Shown here piece by piece: positions 32,347 through 43,338 of a stretch of DNA of 64,000 nucleotides. A program made the translations under genes and the position numbers. This DNA is from Costus lasius (lineage: Eukaryota > Streptophyta > Magnoliopsida > Zingiberales > Costaceae). Location of the stretch: the NCBI GenBank assembly GCA_027563935.2, contig JANVAS020000231.1, forward strand, positions 17,502,001-17,566,000. The letters are read 5' to 3'. The notes beneath the pieces were generated by a model. It was not told where the DNA came from and did no database searches. It worked only from the letters and a program-made list of their open reading frames with translations. Positions within the stretch are counted from its first letter, which is position 1; each line of letters opens with the position of its first letter.

Positions 32347-33757
32347 TGTAAAACCCGAGAATTTTGATGTATTAAACCTCGGTATGTGACTCATTTTAAT
32401 TACCTATAATCAGGCATTTATTAACCTTGATGGTGGGATTTTTGGCTAAGGGGAAAGTTATTCTCCTGTAGGGCAAAAATAAGTTGCTGTGGAGGAGTCT
32501 TGAACCTGAGACCTCTCCTGTGCATGTTGTCCTGGCTACCAGAGTTCCAGCCCAGTCTTTGTGTTATGTATGTGGGCGCCTACGTATTATGTGAGTATGC
32601 AATTACAATTCAGATTTCACTTAAGTGATTTGGCTCCACTTAAGTTACTTTCGAAATTTGGTCTAACCCTAGCCGCCCCTTACATTCTCCTTCTCCCTCT
32701 CGTGGACGACTTTGGCAGCGCCTTCCCCCTTCGCCCAGCTCCTCTTCCGGTGAGCTTTCCGGCGGCGGCGGCGCTTGGCCTTCCGGTGTGGTGGACGGCG
32801 GCGGCGTGTGGAGGTTTCCGGCGGCTCTCTTGCTCACGGTTGGCTTGCAAGTCATTCCCAAGGCGAGTGGAAACCTTATGATACTTCTATTCCGAGTTTA
32901 TGAGCTTTCCTTGACATGTTTCCTTGCTTGATGATGGGAAAAACGAGTAGGTTAAATGTTCCCTTACCATGAAACCGTGAACACCATGTGAAGTTTCGAA
33001 AATCAGATTTAGGGGCTCTAATCATAGGGCTTATCGTTCTTTACTTGATTAGATGCCTTAGGAGGTTGAATTATCATGATTTGGATCTTCAATTTGATTG
33101 TATAATGTATTCATGAAAAACCCTAGAGTATGACATGCGCCCATGCCCTAAATTGATGAAATTTCATGCTAACTTTTGGGGAAAACTTAGGATTCATGAA
33201 ATTAGAAGTATAAGGGAAATTATCATGAATTTTATACTATTTTTGGAGCCCTAATTCATGCTGGCCGAAATTTACCCTAGGGGTATTTTGGTCAATGTTC
33301 AGTTAACTTTTGGGGCAAAGCTGTTATGCATGTAATTGAGTTTTTATGGTACCTAAATATGATTTTTGCCTAATTTTAGGAATTTCCTATGCATAGTTAT
33401 ATGTGTAATTGTTCTCTTGGAATTAAGTGATGGTAATGTGTGTAATGCTTGTAATTAATCTTCTTGAGTGGAAATTCTGTTTGATAACCTAGAATGGAGA
33501 TGTTACAATCTAATTGCATGAAATCTAGGATTAACACATTATACCTGCATGGGAACATTTGTTGAGAACTTAGCATGGTATCTTCCTAACCTGATTGCAT
33601 GAAACTTAAGGACTACCCTGTCTAAAACACTTATGCTGCGTAATTAATTGCGGGTGGTGAGTTCGATAAGTTAGATATCCGGGTATTAGTCTTCGGCTAT
33701 ATGTGTGTGGTGTAAGTCATATCCATTATGTGTGACCCTGGAGATATTGTGAAGTGG

Positions 33758-34030
33758 GGCAAAGTGCCACGCCTTGGTCAGGCGGGGGCCACCACTTGAT
33801 CTTCCTTCACAGATGTGATTAGTTTAGCATAAGAGAGACAAAGTGCCACGCTACAGGTAAGCGAGGGCCACCACTTGAACTCTCTGACTGCTGTGTGACC
33901 AATGTGGGGAAACAAAGTGCCACGCCGTGACTTGGCGGGGGCCACCTCTTGATTTACCACATTGTCTGAGTGGGTAGATGGAGATCAGCGTGCCACGTCT
34001 TAGCTAGACGGGGGCCACCTCCTGATTTCT
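33758..34030 (+). repeat. Four tandem repeats in the 3' LTR of E
   Basis: Units of about 75-79 bp starting at about 33761, 33839, 33914 and 33990, each with TGCCACG and GGGGGCCACC or GAGGGCCACC. Units one to three share AAAGTGCCACGC; the fourth is more diverged. Confidence 0.75.
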
Positions 34031-34512
34031 CCCCTACTGTTTGGCATGCATGCATTCTCTGAGCCCTGACGAGGGAAGGGTCGGACCTTTGTGGTCATTT
34101 CGTTCCGTTCTGGTTTTGGATATGCATCTACGTATGTGTTCTGTTTTGCCATATGATATGTAAGTTTCTATTTTGGTTTTGATGTATTATGATTAGATTT
34201 CGCCATGTGGATTATCTTGTAAGTTTGTATTCTTATCTGTATTTGATTTGATACTTGATAATCGCGTTTGGTAAATGTTTTGAAAAACCTTGTATGCTAT
34301 TTTTGAATGTATTAATGGAGGGGTTCCATAAGGTTCTCACTTGCGGAGCTGTTAGCTCACCCCCTCTAAAATCTACAGGTGAGGGACGGTGATTGATACG
34401 GCGTTATGCACCTTTGAGATTATACCGAGTGGCTTGATGAAGCTTGGGTTTTGTGATAGGGATCTTGTAAACAATTTTTGGTATTTGAATACTTGTGTCT
34501 GGATTTTGTTAT

Positions 34513-34530
34513 CTGGGGCCTGCGTGCCTG
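34513..34530 (+). other. Shared hairpin motif in the 3' LTR of E
   Basis: Second copy of CTGGGGCCTGCGTGCCTG, as at 17968-17985. Confidence 0.6.
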
Positions 34531-34965
34531 TATCAGTTGTAGTTTGTGTTGGATGATGAACGATGTATTTTGGTTACATGTGAGGGCTTAGGCCCATTTT
34601 GTTACAAGATTTCGTTTGTGGCATTTTCAGCGTTTTGATAAGATTTTTATGTTTAGTCTATTCTGTGGTATGCGATTTTGTCTCCGTATATGTATAGTAC
34701 GGAGTTGTGATCTGATTCGCTTATGTTCAGTATTTATAAGTTGAAATTACTTGATGTTATGAATCAGTACAGCATGTACATGTATGGGAACTTTCCCCGA
34801 ACCTTGTATGTACGTATACATGCTGCCGGATTTTTGTATAAGATTTCAGATCTTTTATTCCCTAGCTTTGTTCGTAGTATGATCTTGGCTTCAGTTTCTT
34901 CTCTCGTGACGTTCCTCGTATGATTTCCGCGTGCGATTCGGGGTTAAGTATCGAGGGCCGTTACA

Positions 34966-35742
34966 GATATAAAGGAAAGAGTCTTCCAAGACTACACCCA
35001 AACCACAGCACAAGTGTGAATCCAATTCACTAGGCATACATGCTTCCTTTGCCACTGGATGTTCTTATTGGACAAGCGTGTCAAGCCTGTAATTCCAATA
35101 TGATGAGAATGATTAGATAAGATGAACATAGTCATCTGGGTATGGCCATACACTTTCTCAATCATCTCATCCAGGGGGCCCCTTTAGAACATCACACTCC
35201 AAACGAGGAGACGGCAATCCTATATCTATCACTAGTGCCCTAACATGACTCATGCTCATTATCCAAGATAGTCTATAACCATTATGTTTCAAATGATATT
35301 GAACTACCTCAAAACAATGTCAATCATCATTTAGAAACACAAGTGATCTCAAGTCAGAGGAAATATGCCACTTGTTTGCATACAAGGATTATTCACATTG
35401 TGACAAGCAATTGAATATCCTAACTAGGGTCTGTCCAGTACATCCGACGTACCCATGAGTCTACATCTTATTCCATGCTCGAAGCATCCTATAAGATTAG
35501 AACACATATTAGTCTCAATCATATCAAGGCTGTCTCATGTTCACCAAGATATCTCGACTAAGGACAATACTGCATGTCAGCCAAGCTGAACAGCATTGAG
35601 ACATTATTCAGAAGTATACATATTGCAGCAGATAATGTAACAACCTGAATAACAACCATTGCCTTTATAAACATAGAGTTTATACATGATACTGATATAA
35701 TCCCAAGGCCTCAAACATTAGCCTTAAGGGCATACCCCAATA
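34966..35742 (-). repeat. 5' LTR of copy C, outer part
   Basis: Resumes with GATATAAAGG after E and runs to the LTR end. The terminus reads CCCCAATA where complete copies have CCCCAACA. Confidence 0.92.
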
Positions 35743-36420
35743 GGAGATTGTGCTTGCACGCGCGTTCTTGGAAGAATAGTGAGCTTCGGAAGAAATGGAG
35801 TGCCAGAATTCATCTTCCCAGGTCCCACATAGCTTGTGAAGTTCGACGTCCAGTGGAAAACCATAGATGGCATTGAAGTCCTAAAGAGGGAGGTGATACT
35901 CAATATTGTTCAAGCGAAAACAGACTAGGAAGACTTCGTTGTTAGGGCCAGACCGCCGCAAGGAAAAGGAACTGAGTACCTCAAGTGTAAGGCCGATATG
36001 CGTGGGGGATGCGAGATTCAGAAATTTCTCCCAGCCTAGGTTCCGGAAAAGCCATAGAATGCCGTCGAGAAGTCCCAGTTGTATCAGTGTCGGAGCGTCC
36101 ATGTTTCGGGTATTGACGAGTCGCCGTCTGGAGAGGGCAAAATAGCGGGCTTCGTGTGCGGCGTCGCGGACGTGATGTCACAGAAGCAAATGGTAGTGCC
36201 TGCAGTCATAGGATGGAAGGCTGGGTTTCGTGGTGAAGGAGGGGGTTTGAGAGCGAGCAGGCTGGTTCCCTACCCGACTCTGGCGGAATGTGGTGGTGGG
36301 CGCAGGATCGCTCAGAGGAGTCGATGCGGGAGCAGGAGCAGAGGGCGACGACTCGCACTGAGGCTTGCTGGTGGAGGCCTTGCGGACGCACACTTTGCGA
36401 GGTGCCTTGGAGGGAGGGGG
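35743..36420 (-). pseudogene. Fragment X: Athila-type ORF-1-like protein, N-terminal part
   Basis: One minus-strand frame runs from a Ser/Pro-rich N-terminal part (ATG at 36393) over a TGA at 36178-36180 into a segment with LGLLDGILWLFRNLGWEKFL and LTLEVLSSFSL. This has the feel of the Athila ORF-1 domain (Pfam ATHILA family) that follows pol in Athila elements. It is cut by C on one side and F on the other. It does not match element I closely. It is the only non-Copia sequence between these two elements and looks like their common target. Family assignment by eye; role unknown. Confidence 0.5.
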
Positions 36421-36843
36421 TGTTAGTGTATATGCCCTAAGACCTAGTATTGGTCAATCTCTGTACTATTTTACCCAGATATTTATATATCATTCTGGCA
36501 TTGTCGTTTTCTTTGTTTGTCTACATCTGCGATTGTGTACATACATGATAATGTCCCAGGAGATAGATTGGATCTTTGCTCAAATGGTTGTCCCTAGTCG
36601 ATGTACCTGAGTGGATATGGGATAGCTCTGATACTTGTGAGACTGGTATATGGGCTGGTTAGGCACGAGGTGCTAACGTAGACATATGGGTATATCAGTG
36701 GTAGGTATATTGGACCGACCCGCTGTGAGGCTATGACTTGGTGTCATGAGTTATCCTCACAAGTGACAGGAGATGCATTGATCCCTTGACTTCAGGTAAT
36801 TGACTATTATATATGGTTAGGCACATGCTTTGATACATCCTAA
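36421..36843 (+). repeat. 5' LTR of F, first part
   Basis: 423 bp aligning with the reverse complement of solo LTR K (about 50555-50978). The last five bases, CCTAA (36839-36843), are the left target duplication of I. Confidence 0.9.
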
Positions 36844-38285
36844 TGACATGTCCCGCAAGTACAAGGTTATGTCTAAGTAATATAAAAGATGTCGAATCCC
36901 ACAGGGAACAAGGTTGAGTACCAGAAAATCCAAGTTTCAATAGCTAGGCAAATCGAAAACAATAAATCAACGCTACGTCGGTAGAGAATAAATATGAGAG
37001 AGATATCAGGGCTATGGTATCCACCGCGCAGATGATCTTAATCGCACATAAAAATATCAGTTATTTGGATTTATGATTTTGCACAAGGAATCTATCTCTC
37101 GAGTGTACACCCCGGTGTTCGACTAAGATGATCTCCTACTCTCGCGATGGATTATTTTAGATGAACCCAATGAGTTTTATGGAAGATTATGAAACCCTCG
37201 AGTGAAGACCAAGCACTCTTGTGTCGATGTCTCGCAAGTTTTACTAAGAGATTCCACCCCTACGATCCTCCTCTCGGTATGAATCGTAACGGCCTAAGCA
37301 TGAAAATACTTGGCCAAGGTAAAATCATGAGATATGCACATCAAAGTAAAATATGCTCACAATAATATTCGAACAACTGAATTAAAATAAAAATTACAAA
37401 TAAGAATCGTCAACGGGTTTCAACCGAGTCCCGAAAAAGGGTTTACACTACAATCATCATTGAAACGCTAAAATCTCTCTTTAAAGGGAAAGAAAACTAT
37501 AAAGAAGTGAATCTAAGGGGAAGGAGACGATGAATCGAGAGTATCCTGATGAAATCTTGATGATCTGACGTCTCAATCTCTGAAAATCACCGAAAATTGC
37601 CTCGTCGCCATGTTCTTCCGCCCTCCGCTGCTTCGTCGCTTGATTCCATGATACTTAGGTCACGAAAATTGGGGCTTTTATATTCTACCCATTCTCCTTT
37701 GAATCAGCTTTCCATAGAGTCCTTACTTGCCAAATTTGGATACCAAACGAGTTGGAAATCAGTGAAAATCCGAGTAGAACTTGGACTCGCGTCGCTGGAT
37801 TGAAATCACGGGTGAACCCCGCCGGGTTCACCAGGCCGTGATTCGCTCTGAGCAGTTTCGGCTGAAAGAAATACGGGTGAACCCCGCCAGGTTCACCTGA
37901 CCGTGATCTATTCTAGCCAATTCTGAGTGCTTCGCAACAGAGAGAAGCACAGGCCGTGCTATTCTCTTTGAAGAATTCTACAGTCTCGCGAAAATGCTGG
38001 TGAACCCCATGGGGTTCACCTGGCCGTATTTTTTATGACAACTCTGATTAAGCCAAAATTTGACGGGTAGCTTCGTCTTTATATAAGAAATCACCCTATG
38101 GCCTTAGAATCTTCAAAAAAATGTCAAAATAGGGCAATTTTACTAGAAATTTTACAAAAGCAGGAAAAAGTGAAGATTCCGAAGCTTTTAAGCAAATAAG
38201 CCTTTAAAGAGTATGAAAGTATCAAAATAAGCCTAGATTTATCATGAAATACTAAGAAAAAATACTACTAAAATGCAAGGCATCA
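36844..38285 (-). repeat. 3' LTR of element I
   Basis: 1442 bp, TGACATGTCCCGCAAG...GCAAGGCATCA on the plus strand. It contains three palindromic GGTGAACCC...GGGTTCACC units. Confidence 0.93.
37811..38020. repeat. GGTGAACCC/GGGTTCACC palindromes in the 3' LTR of I
   Basis: Inverted repeats of about 22 bp at 37811-37832, 37876-37897 and 37999-38020, each followed by a variant of CTGGCCGTG. Matching units lie at about 48159, 48223 and 48300 in the 5' LTR. Confidence 0.8.
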
Positions 38286-38325
38286 AAATACTCCAGACTT
38301 AAATCTTTGCTTGTCCTCAAGCAAT
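38286..38325 (-). promoter_or_regulatory. Polypurine-tract region of element I
   Basis: The sense strand reads CTTGAGGACAAGCAAAG then ATTTAAGTCTGGAGTATTT up to the LTR. This is the usual Athila/Tat sequence before the 3' LTR, with the G-run decayed by mutation. Confidence 0.75.
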
Positions 38326-39509
38326 AAAATAAGATAAAACACAAGATGGGTATAAGAGCAATCTTTTGTGTTGAGGTATACATCCAAGTTAGAAAAATAT
38401 TTAATAGCAATCCAAGATCTAATCAGGAGAAATAAAGTAAATGGTTGTTTCTAGTGTTCAATAGTTTGATCCCACAATCTCTAGATGCCAATCAACCTAG
38501 TAAGCAGCAAACATAGGATTCAATCAAGCTTACACACAACACTCATGCAATTCCAATCTTTCCTAGTCAAATCGTTGGGGTTAACTCAAATGTTATATTT
38601 AGGGTACGATACACAGATTATTGCATTGAACTTCAACTCATATCCTTAGGTACTATTGCCAATTTTTCGCAATGCCAAGTAGAGGAGTCTTTTTATTGAT
38701 CATTTCACAACTCTTAGATTTCAACTCATATCCTTCGGTACCACTTCCAATTTTACGCAGTGCCAAGAAGAGGAATCTAAGGGTGAGTTTTTTTTTTATC
38801 ATGCTCAGCAGTTGATAACATAGCCTTTTTAACAAATGCAGTGTCCCCCAAACAACAGAAAGGAATTCAAATAATAACTAAGCGAATATGTATCTCAATA
38901 CAATTATCATGTAAGTTGCAAGCTTGAGTTGATTAAACAATCATAGGTATATTTGACCCACTATTGAACAGCTCAAAGTCAATCCAAATTACAAGATTTC
39001 AAAATCATAGAATATATGGATTCAATTAAAAAGTATCTCTAACAAGTGGGTATTATCAAAAATCATTGATTATTCCTAACCAATCATGCATTCAACTTAA
39101 AATTTTAAAATGGCTATCATAGGACAATTCGTACACATAACTCTCATGCAAACTGATGGAAAAAATTCATACAGCATGTATGAAAAGCATAATAAACATG
39201 GCAGAGTACTAACACAAGCAAACCAAGTTATGTCATACAACACTATCACAAAGTGGGGCCTAAAGATGTGGACCAGGCCCACGAATGTAATGGCATATAA
39301 GATACAATGCCAGAATATCATCCGTCACATAATAAAAGTCATAACAAGTCTGGCAAGCAAAGTCAAACAGTCACATGAAAGCAAAAAGAAGAAACCGGAG
39401 TAAAGATAGCTCACCCACTCTAAAAGTTTGCATAGTCCTCTATGTAATGCCATGATGTTAGAGGGGTGGATGTCAATGTTGATGCCCTGGGATGCTACCT
39501 CCGCTTGCG
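38326..39509 (-). other. 3' untranslated region of element I
   Basis: 1.2 kb of AT-rich sequence with no supported gene. A degenerate direct repeat of about 88 bp (CAACTCATATCCTT at about 38634 and 38722) covers 38631-38783. Confidence 0.6.
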
Positions 39510-40984
39510 TTAGTGAGAGCCAGAAGCTCGTGAGCTCCTGCTCTTCCCGCGAGCGCTGTAGTCAGGCTCGGCTTCCTCATCAGAAGAATTGTCCATGCGA
39601 GCTATGTTTTCCTCAGAGAGAAAGGAAAGTCGCTCATCCATACTTGATATCTTTTCCCAAACAGAACCCATCATCTTGTGTTGCCTTTGCATGTGTGCCT
39701 CCATAGACTCCCATCGAGAGGAGTGGTCCGGCTGAATGTAGGAAACGGTGGTGTCCAGGTGATCGATCACTTCTCATTGGTGGAGCTACTCCTCTTTAAT
39801 TTCTTGCAAGATAGCCATCATAGAGTCAGAGGAAGAAGTGCCACCAAATGAGAATGCGCTTGGTGCTGGTGTTGCGGTGTCAACGGGGTCGGGCTATGGA
39901 TCTTCAATTGGCTGGATACGCTAGTTCCCTCTCACACGCATAGTGGTACGCTCTGGGTTCGGTAATGGCAGGCAAAATGGACTCCTTTTGAATGTCATGC
40001 AGTAGGAGTCACCCTTGCATATAATCAGCTTCATGGCGACACAAGCCTCGATCTCGAGCCTGTTGTTGCCAGTAGCTTCCAATGTGCCATACGGAATGAT
40101 GCCTAAGGAGACTGCCAAGGGAGAGATAAGACTGCCAATCAGGATCTCCCCTTTTAGAGAACGGGCAATGTGGCTGAACTGCTTTGCAAGATAGTACCCA
40201 AAATCCACCCTGAAACTATGAAGCATGCACCAGAGATAAAACAACTTGGTCTGTCGAACCATACCGTCACTCTCACCGCGGCCAAATATGGTAAGAGCCA
40301 ACACGCAGTGAACATACTTGATGATCGGGTTGCATAGACTGGAGGCACGGGCCACGCGAGCGGAGTAGTTTTGCTCATTAGTAATTGCGCTCCAGAAGCC
40401 CTGCTCACTATACTCTGTGGGGACCTTGCGGACACAATGTTTTGGAAAATTGTAAATGCCGCGTAACTGAGAAAGAGTGAGGATGTGTTCGATGTTACCT
40501 AGACAAAAAGTTAGGCGGCCAGGATCATCCCCGAGAATCAAATCTACCTTCACTTATAAAGAGCTCAAAAATTCCAGCATGACACCAGCGTGACACCAAC
40601 GTAGAATCAGAACTACTCCCAACCGACTGTAGCGTACATCATGTCGACATCTTCTCACAGCCCAAGTAGTTGCAACCTGCCTCTATCTACATACCTCGTG
40701 TTAAGCACTCGATGTTGACGCAAGATCTGATAACATTCCTCTTGCCCGGCATTGCAAAAAATGATCCCGAACTCGTACGGGGGAGAGACGTATGGCATCT
40801 GCCTGCTGGCTGGCGTGCGTCCATGTCGAGACGAGGAGGATCCTGGAGTCACCGATGGTGGCCGGGAAAGTGGGGGAGACGGCGATGGCTCATACTTGTC
40901 GTAATCGGTGGGCGACGAGTCAGAGAATGCTTGTGTAGGTCGCGCGGTCCTCTTGGAAGCCATGGCCTTTGTCCGCGGAGGCAT
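39510..40984 (-). pseudogene. Athila ORF-1-type ('env-like' position) gene of element I, frameshifted
   Basis: ATG at 40984 in the context CCACCATGCC, then a Lys/Arg- and Ser/Pro-rich N-terminal part; this frame ends at 40655. A second frame (40553-39921) contains LTLSQLRGIYNFPK and FGYYLAKQFSHIAR, which resemble the Athila ORF-1 family, and after stops continues as a probable coiled coil to 39510. The gene stands after pol, where some Athila elements carry an envelope-like ORF, but I see no convincing signal peptide or membrane segment. At least one frameshift and several stops. Its function in Athila elements is not established. Confidence 0.65.
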
Positions 40985-41798
40985 GGTGGCTAGAGAAGAT
41001 CGAAAAGCAGCAGGCAATCTTTGGCTGAGAAGATCGGGTTGGAGGAGCGAGGAGGAATGGAGGCGGTGGTAGATCAGCGGAAAGAAACTTGCAGAACGGC
41101 GACAAACGGAAACTGAGACCTGGGGTAGCTTAGAGAAGATACCAGAAAGGGAAACTTGGATCGAACCCTTGAGGACCTCTTTCACATTTTGAGGGGATGA
41201 GTGGGCGGAGTGATCAACAGGATTTCAACGAGATTGGAAGGTGGCGGAAACCCTAGTCGCGCGGTGCCTTGAGTCGTGCGGTGAGAGGTTGAAAATATGG
41301 GTGAACCCACCCGGGTTCACCTGTCTCTGAAGTTTACTGGTGTCGAGCTATTGCTATAGAAGCACGGGTGAACCCGTGGGGTTCACTTGCCTGTGAAGCT
41401 TGCTGTGAAGTTCCTGGGTACGCTGGTACTGTGCACTTCATTGGTGAACCCCACTGATATACCTGAGAAATTCTGGCAAAATTCTCATACGCTCCATCTT
41501 TGTCCTACATTATAAAGAGACATTAAGTCAGCAGCAATCCCCTTAAAAAGACCAAAGATTAAATGAGAAAGAAATTAGCAGCCGAAAACAATGTCTAAAT
41601 CAATGCATGAAAGCTAAAAACAAGTAAAAACTTGGGTTGCCTCCCAAGAGCGCTAGTTTAAGGTTGGTAGCTCGACCATAAGAATTATCAGAGTGTCAAA
41701 TCTGTGGGGTCTAAAAGAGTAAGAACTTCCTCTCTTTCGACCCGCTCATATTCAAAGTAGTGCTTCAGACGGTGCTCGTTAACTATGAAACTGCCAGT
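40985..41798 (-). other. Spacer between pol and the ORF-1-type gene of I
   Basis: About 0.8 kb without a supported gene. Three more GGTGAACCC units at 41300-41321, 41367-41387 and 41453-41473 (the last without its second arm). An open frame that starts at 41185 reaches into this region, but the ATG at 40984 fits better. Confidence 0.55.
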
Positions 41799-42104
41799 TC
41801 ATTCCGTCCAAATTGTGATGACACCATATTGTTGAACTTTCTGAACTGTAAAAGGACCGGACCATCTCATGCAGAGCTTTCCTAGAAATAGCCGAAGTCT
41901 TGAATTAAATAGAAGTACTTTATCTCCTTCACAAAATTCTTTCTTTGCTATGCGCTTGTCGTGCCAAAAGTTAGTGTGTGCTTTGTAAATCTTTGCGTTT
42001 TCGTAGGCAAAAAGGCGCATGTCTTTCAACTCATCAAGTTGTAGCTTTCTCCTTTCACTGGCGTTCCTGAAGTCGAAGTTGATTTGCTTGTCAACCGAAT
42101 ACAC
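41799..42104 (-). pseudogene. Integrase C-terminal part, element I
   Basis: 101 codons with QLDELKDMRLFAYENAKIYK, FHDKRIAK-like and RWSGPFTV motifs, typical of the Athila integrase C-terminal region. It lies in a different frame from the integrase core, so a frameshift separates them. It ends at a stop at 41799. Confidence 0.75.
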
Positions 42105-42249
42105 CCTGTGCTCAAGTTCAACAGGTAAGTGACATGATTTTTCATAGGTAAGTTGGAAAGGAGATATACCGAGGGGCGTCTTGAATGCGGTCCTATACGC
42201 CCATAAAGCATTTGGTAATTTCCTTAGAGACCTCTACCTGAACACTAGT

Positions 42250-42783
42250 TTAAGGATGGTAGGGCATGGCGATCTTGAGCTTTACACCGTACTTTTTCAA
42301 TAATGCTCCAAACCTCTGCTCAATGAAGTGGGAGTCGTCGTCGCTAATCAACACACGTGGAACCCCAAATCGTGGGAAAATTATCTGCTTCATAAACTTC
42401 ATAATAACTCTGGAGTCATTAGTAGCTTCAGCGGAAGCCACAACCCATTTCGACACGTAGTCAACTGCAACCAGAATGTATCGTTTTCCACATGAAGAGG
42501 GGAAAGGGCCCACGAAGTCAATCCCCCATACATAAAAAATTTCCACTTCCATGATATTGTTGAGCGGCAGCTCATCTCTTTTTGATAAGTTTCTAGTCTG
42601 TTGGCAACTATGACAAATGGAACCAAAATATTTAGCGTCATGAAATATAGAAGGCCAATATAAACCAGACTGTAAAACTTTAAAAGCTGTTTTAGAGGCC
42701 CCTGCGTGTCCTCCATAGGCTGAAGCATGATAGTGGTCGAACACATCTTGTATCTCCACTTCCAGCACGCATTGTCTGTACAA
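42250..42783 (-). pseudogene. Integrase zinc-binding and core parts, element I
   Basis: Contains His/His and CHSC of the zinc-binding part, then WGIDFVGPF (first catalytic Asp) and ISDDDSHF (second). The frame stops at 42250 just after PYHP, before the third catalytic residue. The sequence beyond is shifted and decayed. Confidence 0.8.
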
Positions 42784-42818
42784 CCCGTCCGCACATCTCC
42801 GATATAAGTATGGCTCAT

Positions 42819-43338
42819 TCCAGTAGTAAAATTTTACATCGTGGAGAAACCTCTTCTTCCGCTGAAAAGTGAGATCAAGAGGAAAGATGTTAGAGACAAT
42901 GTAATTGACATAATCTACATACCATGGGACTTGCTGATCTAATAGAGCATAAAGATGTTATTCAGGGAATTTGTCATTGATCTCCCAATTCTTCATTAAT
43001 TTCTTTGTTTGCGCTGCGATCAAGCCAAGAAAGATGGTCGGCCACTAAAATTTCACTCCCCTTCTTGTCTTTGATTTCTATATCGCATTCTTGCAAGAGG
43101 AGGATCCATGGAATGAGCCTTGGCTTTGCATCCTTCTTGTTGATCAGGTATTTTATAGCTACATGATTAGTAAAAACAATTACTTTTGAGTTAACTAAAT
43201 AAGAATGGAATTAATTGAAAGCAAAGACAATCGCTAGCAGCTCTTTCTCCGTGGTCGCGTAATTCATCTGGGCATCGTCGAGTGTTCGACTGGCATAGTA
43301 GATGGCGTGAAGCTTCTTATCCTTCCTATGTCCCAAGA
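42819..43338 (-). pseudogene. RNase H remnant, element I
   Basis: In the frame of the reverse transcriptase, past a stop at 43339, the translation still shows YYASRTLDDAQMNYATTEKE and a segment ending in DHLSWL, as in Gypsy RNase H, with further stops. Confidence 0.6.

Larger units (their letters stand above)
14057..34965 (+). mobile_element. Ty3/Gypsy element E, Tekay/Del-like, carrying two insertions
   Basis: Complete element on the plus strand with TGTAAAACC...GTTACA LTRs and GATAT target duplications (14052-14056 and 34966-34970). Order: LTR, primer site, gag, protease, reverse transcriptase, RNase H, integrase, chromodomain-like tail, purine tract, LTR. This order, the long LTRs and the tail point to the chromovirus Tekay/Del clade (family knowledge). 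Copia element D (22341-31461) and insertion S (15646-17385) lie inside. Without them the element would be about 10.0 kb. Confidence 0.95.
32347..34965 (+). repeat. 3' LTR of element E
   Basis: 2619 bp, TGTAAAACC...CCGTTACA, without insertion S; it therefore preserves the empty site of S. Right target duplication GATAT at 34966-34970. Confidence 0.95.
11927..35742 (-). mobile_element. Copia-1 copy C, split by Gypsy element E
   Basis: Only the 5' LTR (two pieces, either side of E), a primer site and about 1.2 kb of leader are present. The coding part would lie beyond B, left of the window, if B is an insertion in C. Removing E with one copy of GATAT leaves an LTR of about 1.68 kb, the normal size. 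The outer end abuts fragment X, with GGAGA as the predicted target duplication. Confidence 0.8.

Noticed and set aside
14057..34965. An integrated plant pararetrovirus instead of Gypsy element E
   Set aside because: It has LTRs, target duplications and an integrase, and no movement or coat protein region.
39428..39706. Plus-strand open frame over the end of the Athila ORF-1-type gene
   Set aside because: It is the antisense shadow of the decayed coiled-coil end and has no support of its own.
39510..40984. A true envelope gene in element I
   Set aside because: The position after pol is right, but no convincing signal peptide, membrane anchor or cleavage site is visible; resemblance is to the Athila ORF-1 family of unknown function.
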